Shown: positions 11,931-24,014 of the stretch, piece after piece
How positions within the stretch are numbered: position 1 is the stretch's first letter
Layout of the letters: the number at the start of each line of letters is the position of its first letter
Assembly: GCA_021613375.1 (NCBI GenBank)
Contig: CM038722.1
Location: forward strand, 22,464,607-22,528,606
DNA from: Megaleporinus macrocephalus
Lineage: Eukaryota; Chordata; Actinopteri; Characiformes; Anostomidae
Reading direction: 5' to 3'
DNA: 64,000 bases
Position numbers and translations under genes: made by a program
Notes under the pieces: model-generated
Seen by the model: the letters and a program-made list of their open reading frames with translations, nothing else
What the model was told of the DNA's origin: nothing
Database searches by the model: none

Positions 11931-13378
11931 CTCTGCAACACAATACATAAATGTCTTTCACACACAGTCAAAACTGTTGATACTTTACATTGTGTTAATA
12001 ATTTTAGTTCATTTCGAAACTAAAAATCTTAAATACCCTACATACTAGTCAGTACAACTGGATGAATCATTTGCAGTTAGACAGTTTTTATGGAACCACA
12101 GTTAATTACCCCCGGACAGATGCACCATGTATATTTCTCCTAGACCTGTGGTCTTGAGCACTGACCACACTTTGCCACACCTGTTTTAGTTAATTAATCA
12201 TTCCAACTTCCCAGATTTGCTGGAGCAGATGTATTAGAGTTCAGGAAGGGGTGGGGCAGCTTATTGGATACGAGTTGGAACTAAACTTTGCAAAAAATAA
12301 AAAATAAAGCAGAAGTGCACGTCTGAATGTTGCATGAGCACCTAGACAAATCAGAGTCGCTGTGGAACAGTGTGTTCTAGTCAGACCAAACAAAAATAGA
12401 ACTCTTTGGCAATAATTCAGCTCATCAACTTGTCTGCATGTATGAATACAAGAACACCATAGTTACTGAAGCAATAATCAATAGAGCGATGTGTCATATC
12501 ATGCTACAATAGAACAGAGTAATAACATTATTACTTTTTCATGTCTGAATACTTTTTTCTTTATTGCTTTATCACTTTATCTTTGTTTATGCTTATAAAT
12601 ACATACTTTGTGCTGAATCAAAAGACATAATGCATGTGATTTTGGTGTATTTGTTTCGCGTCCCTGTATCAGCAAAAATATTGTTAATAATTTGGGACTT
12701 CTTTTAATGATTCAGATTCTCAGTCTACTCATAATAGGCTAATGTCCCACCACTCTGAGCCCAACGTACCTCACCACACCATTGTGACAGGAACCCAAGC
12801 TGAACTGGAAATGTGAATGATAAACACAGTTGTTCATGTAATAAAAACATGGCAAATAAATGAAAGCTAAGCATAAGAATAAGAGGCCATGTTCAATGGG
12901 AACAGAGTAATGAAAGAAAAAAATTAACCAACCCACAAAGCACTTTTGTTATTTTTGCACCCAGAGCTACAATATTAGAAATATTTTCATTATTCTGTAA
13001 GATATTATTGATTACAGGAATTTTGAGGTTCATAACAGTCACAAATGTTTCATAGTGGACTATGCACACAGGAATACATGAAAATTCACCAAAAATCAAC
13101 TTTTAAACTAATTATCTTGTTGATGTTTTTACTATATTTTTAAAAATTGATTATGTTAATTTGTGAACTGGTTAGAAATTTGGTTCCTCTTCCCCTGGAT
13201 ACAGCTTCAGATAACACACCTGATTTAACTTAATGATGTATAATGAAGTCATGATTAGCTCAAGCAGGTAATTGACACTATAAACTGTAAATACAGGACT
13301 GTCTCAAAGAGATGAATGGAACTGGGTAACACACTGACACATACATTTATTATATGCTTTTCCAGATAAATAAACCCT
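11931..13378. other. Unannotated AT-rich stretch
   Basis: No gene recognised. The part around 12140-12260 (CTTGAGCACTGACCACA, CACACCTGTTTTAGTTAATT) has the look of a degraded interspersed repeat, but I cannot name it. Confidence 0.4.
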
Positions 13379-14454
13379 TAATATCAATTTAAATAGCTAA
13401 AAATAGAGTTTTTAAAAAATAGAGATATCCATTTAAAGAGGTAAAAATAGAGTTTTTAAAAAATAGAGATATCCATTTAAAGAGCTAAAAATAGTTTTAA
13501 AAAAAAAATAGAGATATCCATTTAAAGAGCTAAAAATAGAGTTTTTAAAAAAATTGAGATATCCATTTAAAGAGGTAAAAATAGAGTTTTTAAAAAATAG
13601 AGATATCCATTTAAAGAGCTAAAAATAGAGTTAAAAAAATTGAGATATCCGTTTAGAGCTAAAAATAGAGTTTTTTAAAAATAGAGATATCCATTTAAAG
13701 AGCTAAAAATAGAGTTTTAAAAAAAATAGAGATATCCATTTAAAGAGCTAAAAATAGAGTTTTTAAAAAAATAGAGATATCCATTTAAAGAGCTAAAAAT
13801 ATTTTTTTTAAAATTGAGATATCAATTTAAAGAGCTAAAATTGAGTTTTTAAAAAATAGAGATATCCATTTAAAGAGCTAAAAATAGAGTTTAAAAATTG
13901 AGATATCCGTTTAGAGCTAAAAATAGAGTTTTTTAAAAATAGAGATATCCATTTAAAGAGCTAAAAATAGAGTTTTTAAAAAATAGAGATATCCATTTAA
14001 AGAGCTAAAAATAGAGTTTTTAAAAAATAGAGATATCCATTTAAAGAGCTAAAAATAGTTTTTTTAAAGTGAGATATCCATTTAAAGAGCTAAAATGGAG
14101 TTTTTAAAAAATAGAGATATCCATTTAAAGAGCTAAAATGGAGTTTTTAAAAAATTGAGAGATCCATTTAAAGAGCCAAAAATAGTTTTTTAAAAAATAG
14201 AGATATCCATTTAAAGAGCTAAAAATAGAGTTTTTTAAAAAATAGAGATATCCATTTAAAGAGCTAAAAATAGAGTTTTTAAAAAAATAGAGATATCCAT
14301 TTAAAGAGCTAAAAATAGAGTTTTTAAAAAAATAGAGATATCCATTTAAAGAGCTAAAAATATTTTTTTTAAAATTGAGATATCAATTTAAAGAGCTAAA
14401 ATTGAGTTTTTAAAAAATAGAGATATCCATTTAAAGAGCTAAAAATAGAGTTTT
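13379..14454. repeat. AT-rich minisatellite, about 44-bp unit, about 24 copies
   Basis: The unit is ATAGAGATATCCATTTAAAG, then AGCTAAAAATAGAG, then a T-run/A-run TTTTTAAAAA of variable length. Each unit contains the palindromes GATATC and TTTAAA. Variants such as the GATATCCGTTTAGAG short unit (near 13645 and 13900) and a GATATCAATTT unit (13818 and 14379) recur at a distance, showing higher-order duplication. Confidence 0.95.
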
Positions 14455-16154
14455 CTGTGATGACCCAAGATGTATCTACTGTATCTACTACTTAAAGATG
14501 GGCGATTTTGGCCTCTTGTTAATTCCACTCAGATGAAAACTCAAGTGCATTCTATTCATGAAAACCACAGACTTAAGACATGCCATAGGCCCTACTTATA
14601 TTATCTTCTCCTGACTTGATAGAAACTGCAGTGTTGTATTGCTGGCTTATTCAACCATGAAATGCTGCCACACTTTACTTTTAGCCTTTCTGAAGCCGGG
14701 CAGCTCTTTACCTAGTCCTCACATTATTTCACATATAGTCAAACGTTTCAAAGCAGCACTGGGCACACGAAAACTACACCAAATATGGTGACGGCTTTTG
14801 GGGATTTATTAGATCTGGAATAACAGAGCAGTATTTTAATGCTGTACAGTTGATAAGCCGAAAGGTTTTATGTTTGTAAGACCAGCACACAATCTGAAAA
14901 GATGTTGTCGTCTAGTTTCCAGTTTTCCAGTTGACCATCTACGTATTCGTCCTAATCACCAATGTTCATGCTGACGTCATAGTCTTTGCTGATGAAATGA
15001 GTGGCGTCAGTGCACTCGTGGACACTAGTCCTCAGTTTTCCGTCCATATGCAGCTCATCAGATTACGCAGCTCAGAGTGTTTGATTACTTAGGGAGACAC
15101 ATTGGCATATGGCCGTGATCTGGTTAATTCCGTCAGCGCTGGCCTGGCCTGATTGTGCCTGTCTGTATGTGTGACTGTGCCGGCATGGTCTGGTAGTCTA
15201 CTAGTCCGGCTGGTCTTCAGATCAATACTGTTTGTAAATGCCATCTTGGCCAACTCTAACAGACATGCCCAGCACCCCCTGGGGCATCTTTCGGGATTCC
15301 AGCCAATACCGCCCCAGGACCAAGGCCATTCTCTCATCTGCAGCCAATTAGGTCTCGGTGCTGGAACCAGTCTCTCATCTGCAGCCAATCAGCAGAAATT
15401 AGGCCTGGAGCCCTGCGCAAATGTGTCCGAGATGATCAAGAGAGTGTCATCAACTGGAACATGCAGGGAAACTGATACCACGACATCACCATGAGGGAGT
15501 TCATGTGTGTGAGAACATGTATAGCGGCTGACAGTTTTTGTCCAACCTGTCATTTACACTTAAACATTGATGGACTCCCAGCAGGTGTCCAGTTAGGATG
15601 TCGGAGAGCCGCATGCTACGCCCCCATAACTTCAAGGCCTAAGATAATTTTAGCAAATAAGCTCGCTTTTTAAACAGTTTGTACTTTGTTGTGGTGGTCC
15701 ACAAAGATTTTTACTGTATTTCATGAAGCAGAGACATATCTCCCGTATACTCCAATGGAGCATGAAAGGAACCGCTTGCTTTCATCTGAAACAGACTTCC
15801 AGAAACTCCCATCTTAACACCAGTGCATGCCTCAGACTGCTTTAAAGTGTTGTGAGAACATGTAGTACATTACAAACTATAATCCTAAACATTGTAACAA
15901 CCTCATATCTCTGAAATGCTAGCTTTTACTGGAGAAAGAAAAAAAATGGTCTTGATGTAAAGATGTTTTATGACATTTTGGACTGTTTCTGTTGATCATT
16001 GTCTTCATAAGGAACTTGACTTTTTTCAAATGATGTAAAAATCAAATAAAGTTATGAAGCACTGATAAATTACTGACTAGCAATATTTTTTGCTTATATT
16101 TACCCGATTACACCCTCACTGATTGTTTGGAAATCCAGCATCCGAATCAGAAAT

Positions 16155-16159
<5 letters not shown>
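14455..16159. other. Unique non-coding sequence with possible regulatory motifs
   Basis: No gene recognised. A short tandem duplication TCTCATCTGCAGCCAAT occurs at about 15332 and 15372. Composition is more balanced than the flanks between 14930 and 15640. Confidence 0.5.
14972..14979. promoter_or_regulatory. Perfect CRE-like palindrome TGACGTCA
   Basis: The 8-bp CREB/ATF site occurs in unique sequence about 16 kb upstream of the grin2b coding exon. Use of the site is inference only. Confidence 0.3.

Positions 16160-16243
<84 letters not shown>
16160..16243. repeat. (TA)n microsatellite at the left end of a MITE
   Basis: About 42 TA units, directly abutting family-1 MITE copy b. Confidence 0.95.
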
Positions 16244-16246
<3 letters not shown>

Positions 16247-16448
16247 TTTTTGACGATTTTGAGTTTTCTACATCATTTGAACAGGCCAGTGGTTGTTTAC
16301 ATTGTCTTAAAATTTCATGATGAATGGACAAATAGAAGTGCTTCAAAATAGCTTTTGGTTTCATTGACTTACATTGAAAATAAAGTATGTTTTTGGTTTC
16401 TCCTGTAAAGTTGCAGTTTTGAAGATACTTTTTTTAATTGGACAGCGA

Positions 16449-16455
<7 letters not shown>
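16244..16455 (+). mobile_element. Family-1 MITE, copy b, with TA tracts at both ends
   Basis: Family landmarks: CTACATCATTTGAAC, TTCATGATGAATGGAC, AATAGAAGTGCTTCAAAAT, GTTTCATTGACTTACATTG, TCTCCTGTAAAGTTGCAG and end ATTGGACAGCGACCATAT. Its left terminus is lost in the (TA)n tract and its right terminus runs into a second one at 16451-16484. Confidence 0.8.

Positions 16456-16484
<29 letters not shown>
16451..16484. repeat. (AT)n microsatellite at the right end of a MITE
   Basis: About 17 AT units extending the ATAT end of the element. Confidence 0.95.
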
Positions 16485-16487
<3 letters not shown>

Positions 16488-17100
16488 TGTCTCCCTATTT
16501 GAAGTGATAAATATAAATGTGCAGATTGAAAGTATTAGATTGGATGCAATCATAAGAATTTTCTATGTGATGGCTAAATCTTCTCTACATTTATTTGAAC
16601 TATTCAAGTTAATAACAAGTGCTTACCTCTTTATCAGCCAATGCTTATGACCCTACATTGGATATATATCTCTTTTGAAGGAAAGATTCAGTGCCGTTCT
16701 TAAGCTCCTGTTCTTTGACTTCTGTTTCAGATGAACGTGCTTGCTGTGTCAGAGGTGTACCAGTCACATGAAGTTACCTTTTTATTTACTAGTTTTCCTG
16801 TTCCACCTTAAATGGTGTGGTCAGTAAGAGTGAGTGCTGTGTTGTGAATATTGAATATTGTTGTTCCTTCATCGTCGTCCTGACTGCAGACGAAGGCTCA
16901 CAAGCCGTTGTCTTGCATATTTCTCCCTCATGAATGACTTTTGGTACGCGGTGAAAGCTCCTCGTGGTTTCTCAGTTAAACTGATTTTGAGTAACTGTAA
17001 ATGAAGTAAAGTGTAGGCATTTTGTGAGCTTGTGATGGAGTTCCGTAAGCGGAAAATCGCTCCCCGCCCTCCAGCTGCAGTTTACACCATAGCGACCCAG

Positions 17101-17122
17101 TGACGTGACGTCAATTGCAAAC
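17101..17122. promoter_or_regulatory. CRE-like cluster TGACGTGACGTCA
   Basis: A TGACGTG half site overlaps a perfect TGACGTCA (17106-17113), followed by ATTGCAAA. It lies in a unique, relatively GC-rich segment (17040-17165). A possible enhancer element; function is inferred from motif alone. Confidence 0.35.
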
Positions 17123-17228
17123 AGCCTATTAAGTCTTACCACTTATGGCCGACCAAAGACACACATTAGGCTGCTAAATAATTGGCAGTAGGTGTGTTGG
17201 TGACTGGAATGCAGTACAAATTCATTGA

Positions 17229-17483
17229 ATATCGTCACCGTCCAATGAAAAACATGTATCTTCAAAAAGGCAGCTTTACAGGAGAGAACAAAACCTGCCT
17301 TCACTTTCAATGTAAGTCAGTGGAATCAAATTTTTTTCCAAGTTATTTTGGAGCAATTCTATTGGTCCATTCATCATGAAGTGTTCCCACAACGTAAACG
17401 ACAGCCACTGCATTTAATTGATGTATCACCATTTGTGTCGATTTCTATTTTTCTACATGTTTTTCATTGGACAGTGACGATAT
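17229..17483 (-). mobile_element. Family-1 MITE, copy c, complete with terminal inverted repeats
   Basis: 255 bp. The left end ATATCGTCACCGTCCAATG mirrors the right end CATTGGACAGTGACGATAT, giving an inverted repeat of about 20 bp with few mismatches. Both ends contain TA, compatible with a TA target as used by Tc1/mariner-type transposases. The interior carries CTATTGGTCCATTCATCATG. It has no coding capacity and serves as the reference copy for the family. Confidence 0.9.
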
Positions 17484-18650
17484 AGTACTTCATTTTCAAA
17501 AAAAAAGGAAATTGTGCAGTTAATAACTTCGCAAGCTGGTGTTATTGAGCTAGCACAAACCGTAATGACACAACTGGCATACTGTTTTAGTCCCAGATGA
17601 GTTATTTCAGATGAATGTGTGTGAACTGATTAAAATGAAAGTATAAGTAGAATGGAGAAGGAGTGAATGCGAGTATTCAGTCAGAAATGATTTCTGTTTT
17701 TCACGCTCTTCTTCGACAGCTGCCAGGCAAAGAGATTGAGCTGAACACCCCACCCCCCCATTAATGCAGTGTGTTCCCCAGTACAACCAGCCTAGAAACG
17801 CCCCTGCAAAGTACACAATGAAATGACTGTCTGTGGAAACAGAACCGGTTGATAGATATTTGGTTCAAAAGAGCTGAAATATTCCTTTAGAGCTGTGTTT
17901 GATTTAAGAACCACTGTTTCCAAAAACTGAAATGTTGGAACTGGAATGTTGGAGAAACTGTGAATGATGCACCCCAAATAAAGGCCATTAACTACGACTC
18001 TCTGCAATATTTGACAGCTGTGCCTTGCAGAACGGTTGAGTTGTACACAGAAATGCTCATGTTAATGGTCTGATGAAACTGCTTGTAGGAGATAAAATGG
18101 CTGATGAGATGCTAATTGACCGTTTCGATAAGCCTGTTTGAGATGAAAGCATGTGTTATCTCCTCTGTGTTGGACTAGAATCTATAAGAAGCATGTGCTT
18201 TGTGGTCACCTGTGAGAAAAATTCCTCTGATTTCAGGCATCATCTAAAAACCTGTGTATCAGACAGCAGGACAAACATACCAGAATAAGCTTTATTTGTA
18301 TGTACAGACTGTAGAACATACTGTGATTAATTTGAATTCACCTCTTGGGCTGTTCCAACTATAAAAGATGTGGCTGTATATTCTGTATGTTTAATATCTC
18401 AAATTATATACATAACCAAAGTACAGTTGTATACATAACCAAAACCTTAGTGAAGAGTGCTTGAAATGATCATCTATGACTTGTGATCAAAAATCTCTAA
18501 CATCAAGAACTCACTGCTATAGAAATACCTATAGCTTCATTTTCTTTACATTTCTTTTTATAACAAATGAAAAAATATGATGTACATTGTGAAAAATGGT
18601 CCAGTGGATATTTTAAAAAAGGAAACATTTACATTAACCATTTTTGCCTA
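17484..18650. other. Unannotated non-coding stretch
   Basis: No gene or clear repeat seen. A C8 run lies near 17750. Confidence 0.5.
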
Positions 18651-18652
18651 TA

Positions 18653-18886
18653 ATTGGTTTATTATTTGCTATCTAAAGAAAATCATATATCTCCGTTTTT
18701 GTATATTTTCATTTTTCTGTATCATTAAAACAAAACAGCTGCTCTTTATATCCTGTGAATATCCTTCATGATGAATGGACCAATGAAAATGCTCCAAAAT
18801 CACAATTTCTGGTTGCATTGACTTATACTCAGAGTATTACTCAGAACATTTTAGCCTCTCCTGTAAAGTGATTATATATATATATA
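18653..18886 (+). mobile_element. Family-1 MITE, copy d, right end replaced by (TA)n
   Basis: Contains GCTATCTAAAGAAAATC, TCATGATGAATGGACCAATG, AAAATGCTCCAAAAT and CTCTCCTGTAAAGTG, after which a short (TA)n tract (18870-18887) replaces the expected GGACAGCGACGATAT end. The hAT element below starts directly after it. Confidence 0.75.
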
Positions 18887-18894
18887 TTACACAC

Positions 18895-19408
18895 TAGGGG
18901 TGTGCCATATCATATCGTACACAATAATATCACCAACGTTTTTAAATATCGTGAACGATATTATACCCTAAAATATCGTGCAATATCACCCATCCCTAAT
19001 TATCACATCAGGTACTACTTTTTTACTGTTTTTAGCAAAAGAAAAATTCACACTTTACCTATTTCCCATTATATATCTACTAGAGACAGATTTTATCAGT
19101 CCAGTATCATTCATTTTACTGGATATATGGAGATATTTGGAGTGCATTATTTAGTATCGTGACATTCTGGATAATTGACTTCTGTTACAATCTGATAAAA
19201 AATTACTGTATTTTTTAACATGTTAGTTAGGGGTGTGCCATATTATATCATATGCAAAAATAAAATTGAATTTTCATTTTGTTGCAGTAGTGCATTCTTA
19301 AAATATATTTTTTAATTCAATGTTTTTTCATATTGCCAAGAGTATCGTTACTGTAAAAGTACCATGAAATATCGTGATATTATTGTAGGGCCATATCGCC
19401 CACCCCTA
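18895..19408. mobile_element. hAT-type element (family 4), composite, with perfect 8-bp TSD
   Basis: 514 bp beginning TAGGGGTGTGCCATATCATA and ending ATATCGCCCACCCCTA, flanked by TTACACAC on both sides (18887-18894 and 19409-19416). Extra internal ends occur: ATCACCCATCCCTA ends at 18998 and TAGGGGTGTGCCATATTATA starts at 19228. The outer unit therefore looks like two short related elements around a 229-bp centre. No transposase frame. Confidence 0.85.
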
Positions 19409-19416
19409 TTACACAC

Positions 19417-20880
19417 ACATATATAGTACAGGTTTCATAGCGTTTTAGGTGTTAATAGGATAAGGATATATATGTTGCAGTACTGTCCCCAGAAATAACA
19501 CATTCACAGGTGATTCTGTCCATCCTTCCACTGTAAGAAGATTTAACACCGTGAGGTAAAAGGATGTGTAGCTGTTAAGAAGCCCACACAGAGAAAAGAA
19601 AATAGACAAAAATAAACGAATGAAGCTGCTGATGTTGTTGGAACAATGAACACACCAAGGCACTCCAAACCTCAGCATTAGCGAATGTGTGTAGGATTAC
19701 TTGCATGTTAAGAAGCAGAGAAGACAACCACCTAAGACTGAGGTGTGGAAAAACTGTGTCTTCTGATTTCGTACAATTGAAAGCGAGTCGAGGCTTTAAG
19801 AAAGCAAATGGATAAGCACGGTTAGGTTTCAGCTTTTCTCCTGGTGCTGAAGTGTGTACTTAAATGTTTTAACTCACAGTTACGTGATGAAAGTCGAGTC
19901 ATGAATGAAACTCCAGGAACAGTACATGCTTTGCGAGAAGCGACTTGATGAAGCCAGACTCCACAGAGCAGTAAAGCCTAATGTGCCCTTTCCAACAAAC
20001 ACTTTACCAGCTATTAGGAAATCTGGAACCCTGGGATCTCCCAAACTTGTGTCTGACCCCAGGTAGCATTGCTGAGATACTGCTGAGATACTGGAGGTCA
20101 TTACAGGATTTATAGAGCTTTATGTCCACTCTAAGACAACACACGACTTCTTACTGTAGTCTAATGACCTCGCTCAGTATCTGATCTCTGATGCTCTGAA
20201 GATCAGTGGAGAAATGTTAGAATGAAGAAACTCCACAGGTCAGTATTTAGAGTGTGATGTGTTTTCCTGCTTGCCTTCAGGACCCCATAATGACCAGGAT
20301 CCTCCCCTGGTGTCTTCTCTGAGGCGTCCACATTGCGCCCATGCCTTTATCAGGTGATCAGTGATTGGTCAACGTTGAGCTTCGTCGACCTCTAGTACTT
20401 TAATAGAAATGAGTGAAGGCTCTCTGACTTGATTGTATGATGTATGAATGTGTATGAATTGTTGGGTTATGTATGTATATGAGTGCGTGCGCGTTTGGAA
20501 GTGATCGCTCGGAAGCCGTCGAGATGCTGGGTTTCGTCATCGTGCCAGCAGGAAGTCGTGCAACATGCGACGACATGGGGTTTAGAGCTTTTCGTAGGAA
20601 AACGTGTAGGAGTGCTGCGTGCGTGTGGTTCTCAGAGCTCAGCTTCGAATCTTCTCCGCCGTCAGTAAAACCCTGTGAACTGATAATGTGACTCGATTGG
20701 CCTTTTTTTTTCAGCAGGGATGTAAAAGTATTGAGACGTTTAAGGCTGTTACTGAAACTGCAGCGCTGTATCACTCTAGTGCTGTTGGTGTGTGTTTGTG
20801 TGTGTGTGTGTGTGTGTGGAGGATGGCTCATTTGAATAGTTGCTATGGATACCAAGCGCTGCTAAACTGAAAGGCAAAAC
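19417..20880. other. Unannotated non-coding stretch
   Basis: No recognised gene. (GT)n at 20797-20817. The region 20470-20690 is more GC-rich and has open frames on both strands, but none resembles a known protein. Confidence 0.5.
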
Positions 20881-21540
20881 CGAACGGCACATCTCCTCTG
20901 CCTCTTTTCTCTTTCTTCTGTCATCCTCTAGTACTTTCTATCTCTTTCTCCTTCCCTTCGTTTGGTCGCCCTCCATCTGCTGCAACTGCCACTTTCTTTT
21001 TTTCTTTCTTTCATTCAGCAGCGTTTCTTTCTCATTCCACGTGCATTCATCTAATGATTTCACTTCTTTCAAATACTCTTCCACCCCTCCCCTCCTTTTT
21101 CATCTTCCATCTTTCTTGCCCTCCTTTCTTAACTCTACCCTTGCACCCTTGTTTCTTTTCACATTTCCGCATCCCTCCTTTTTTTTCCTCCTTTATTTTG
21201 TGCTCTGCCTGTGCTTATTTCATTCTTTCCTAGCCCCCCCGCCTCTCTCTCTCTCTCTCTCAGCCTCTGCCTCTCCCTCCCTTCGCTCTTTTCCTCCCAC
21301 TCATTCTCCTCCTCCCTCGCTCCAGTCGTTCGTCTCAACAGAAGTGAGCGCATTCACAATTAGCATGTGTACCTGCAATTAGCGCTGACAAACCTCCAGT
21401 AATTAGCCCTGTAAGAGCCGCCTTTCTTCCAGAGTAATCCCTCCGCTTCTTCTTCTTCTTCTTCTACTTCTTCTTCTCCTTCTCCTTCTTTCTCTTCCCC
21501 TTCTTTCCTCCTCTCCTTCCCCCTCCTTTCATCCTCCCCA
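20881..21540. repeat. Pyrimidine-rich low-complexity sequence
   Basis: CT-rich on the + strand at 20890-21340 and again at 21425-21540, including (CT)n at 21245-21262 and (CTT)n at 21445-21490. The ORF across it is compositional. It is interrupted by a unique segment at 21345-21425. Confidence 0.85.
21345..21425. promoter_or_regulatory. Cluster of three AATTAGC homeodomain-type motifs
   Basis: CAATTAGC occurs at 21357 and 21376, and AATTAGCC at 21401, all in one orientation inside an island of ordinary sequence between CT-rich blocks. TAATTA-core sites bind many homeodomain proteins. This is a candidate only. Confidence 0.3.
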
Positions 21541-21944
21541 GAGCGCTCGGCGTGTTTTCGGGAGCACTGGGCTCATGTTCTTCCCCTTAATGCCACATGT
21601 CAGCCCCTTAAGAGAAACACTATCAGTAAGAGCGATACTGTCAGCACACACACGCACAGAGGGGCTGCGGTCGCACACATATTTCATGAAACACGATTGC
21701 TTTTGTGCTTTTTGCACCATTATTTGAGACGCTCTCGACACAGAAGTCCAGTTACTGGATTGCAGAGTGCAGTCCCCAAAGCAGTTCAGTCCCCGAAACT
21801 CAACGCTGCTCTATATGTACCATCATGATGTAACAAAAAGCTTGTACACGTTCAGTTTGCCACAAACTGCCATTTTGAGCGAGCAAACGCATGAATAGGA
21901 ATAAGCTTCACACTGCAGTCCCTTTTATTGTCACTCCGAGGAGC
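21541..21944. other. Unannotated non-coding stretch
   Basis: No gene seen; unique sequence. Confidence 0.5.
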
Positions 21945-22085
21945 CAAATCAGTAATAAGCTCTTAGCGATCTGAGTGTGTGCACTCACTGCGCATCTCAC
22001 AGTAAAGGCAGCATCTTTTATAGACTGATTCAGGAAAACAGCAGTCCGCTCCACTAATTCCAAAAGCTCATCCAGCTGAACGAAA
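21945..22085 (-). repeat. Dispersed repeat family 5, minus-strand copy
   Basis: The reverse complement matches 24015-24125: both contain TCTATAARAGATGCTGCCTTT and CACACTCAGAT, and both happen to be open in the same frame (SIKDAAFTVRC versus SIRDAAFIVRC). No protein family is recognised, so it is called a repeat. Confidence 0.7.
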
Positions 22086-22136
22086 AGAAATAATAAATAA
22101 AAGCCATTTTTGGGTCGTTTATCATAGTTGTTTTGC

Positions 22137-22757
22137 ATATCGTCGCTGGCCAATGAAAAGCAAGCATCTCTAATATTGCAATTTTACAGGAGAGACCAAA
22201 AACATACTTTCAATGGAAGTCAATGGAACTAGATTTTAGAATTTTTTTCCAAGCTGTTTTGAAGCACTTCTATTGGTCCATTCATCATGAAATATTCACA
22301 TAGTGTAAAATATCGTTGTTTGAAATTTTAAGTTTATTTGTCATTTGCACATCATGTCAGGACATACATGCATTGAAATGCTTGGGGTGAGGCTCAGATA
22401 CAACTCTACAGCAGGGCAGCAATATATATATGTAGTAAAAACAGTGTAAACATACAATAAATAGACAATAATGAAGTAAAAATAAGCTAGAATATATACA
22501 TTTAGTAATAACTGAAATATATAAGGGAATATACAAAACATACAAGAATTATATACGTAGATATATAGGAGGACATATGTAGAAACTTTTCCATAGACAG
22601 GTTATCTAAGGAGATGAATCTATGTAAAGTGACTTCAGAATAAATAATATAATACATTTATTTATTTATTTATTTATTTGGCGTGTTCAAATGAAGTAGA
22701 AAACTCATAATCGACAAAAAATTAATATACATGTTTTTTATTGGACAGCGACGATAT
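22137..22757 (-). mobile_element. Family-1 MITE, copy e, split by an insertion
   Basis: The left part begins ATATCGTCGCTGGCCAATG and runs to about 22320. The right part begins about 22680 (GTGTTCAAATGAAGTAG) and ends ATTGGACAGCGACGATAT at 22757. The two parts together make a normal length. About 360 bp of foreign sequence lies between. Confidence 0.8.
22320..22680. mobile_element. Unclassified insertion inside a MITE, ending in (ATTT)n
   Basis: Starts TTTATTTGTCATTTGCAC and contains AATGCTTGGGGTGAGGCTC and a run of ATA-rich sequence. It ends with (TTTA)n at 22652-22679. A terminal microsatellite suggests a retroposed sequence. The family is not identified and no clear target duplication was found. 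Confidence 0.5.
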
Positions 22758-23480
<723 letters not shown>

Positions 23481-23579
23481 CACTCCCTGTGAAAAGTATT
23501 TAGATCTTTCAGCCATAGACATGGATAGACAGTTGATAGATAGATAAAGGTGATAAACACATAACAAAAATTTAGAAAA

Positions 23580-23765
23580 ATGTACTTTACCCCGCATATA
23601 TCACTGCTTTAGATGAGTCCAGTTGAAATGAGGTGCATCTGATTATGATTAGATCATCATTCCTTAGAACACCATTGGAGAACCTCATGGAGGAACCTGT
23701 ATTATTTAAACCTAAGGTTCACTCATTCATTTGCTGCATAGTAAACTGACTAGGGGACGACCAAA
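23580..23765 (+). mobile_element. Probable left end of a Tc1-like element
   Basis: GATGAGTCCAGTTGAAATG and AGGTGCATCTGATTATGATT followed by AACACCATTGGAGAACC resemble the 5' non-coding part of fish Tc1 elements. A Tc1 coding remnant lies at 25140-25620 in the same orientation, so both may belong to one broken element. The match is from memory. Confidence 0.4.
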
Positions 23766-23937
23766 AGGCTTTTTGGACACTGTGCTGTAATTAGAGTTAC
23801 AGAGTTGAAAATGAAGTCTGACGGTTTTCTTGTGGGCTCAAAATGTGTATGAATTTATGTTTGATTTACTATGATTTATATGCAAAACATTCTTTTTAAC
23901 CTTGATAAAAGAAAGACAAAAACTCCTCTGGACCTAG

Positions 23938-23941
<4 letters not shown>

Positions 23942-24004
<63 letters not shown>
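23942..24004. repeat. (TA)n microsatellite
   Basis: About 31 TA units. Confidence 0.95.
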
Positions 24005-24008
<4 letters not shown>

Positions 24009-24014
24009 GATTTT

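Noticed and set aside
18895..19408. Two independent adjacent hAT insertions
   Set aside because: The inner flanks do not show matching 8-bp duplications, whereas the outermost flanks match perfectly, favouring one composite insertion.
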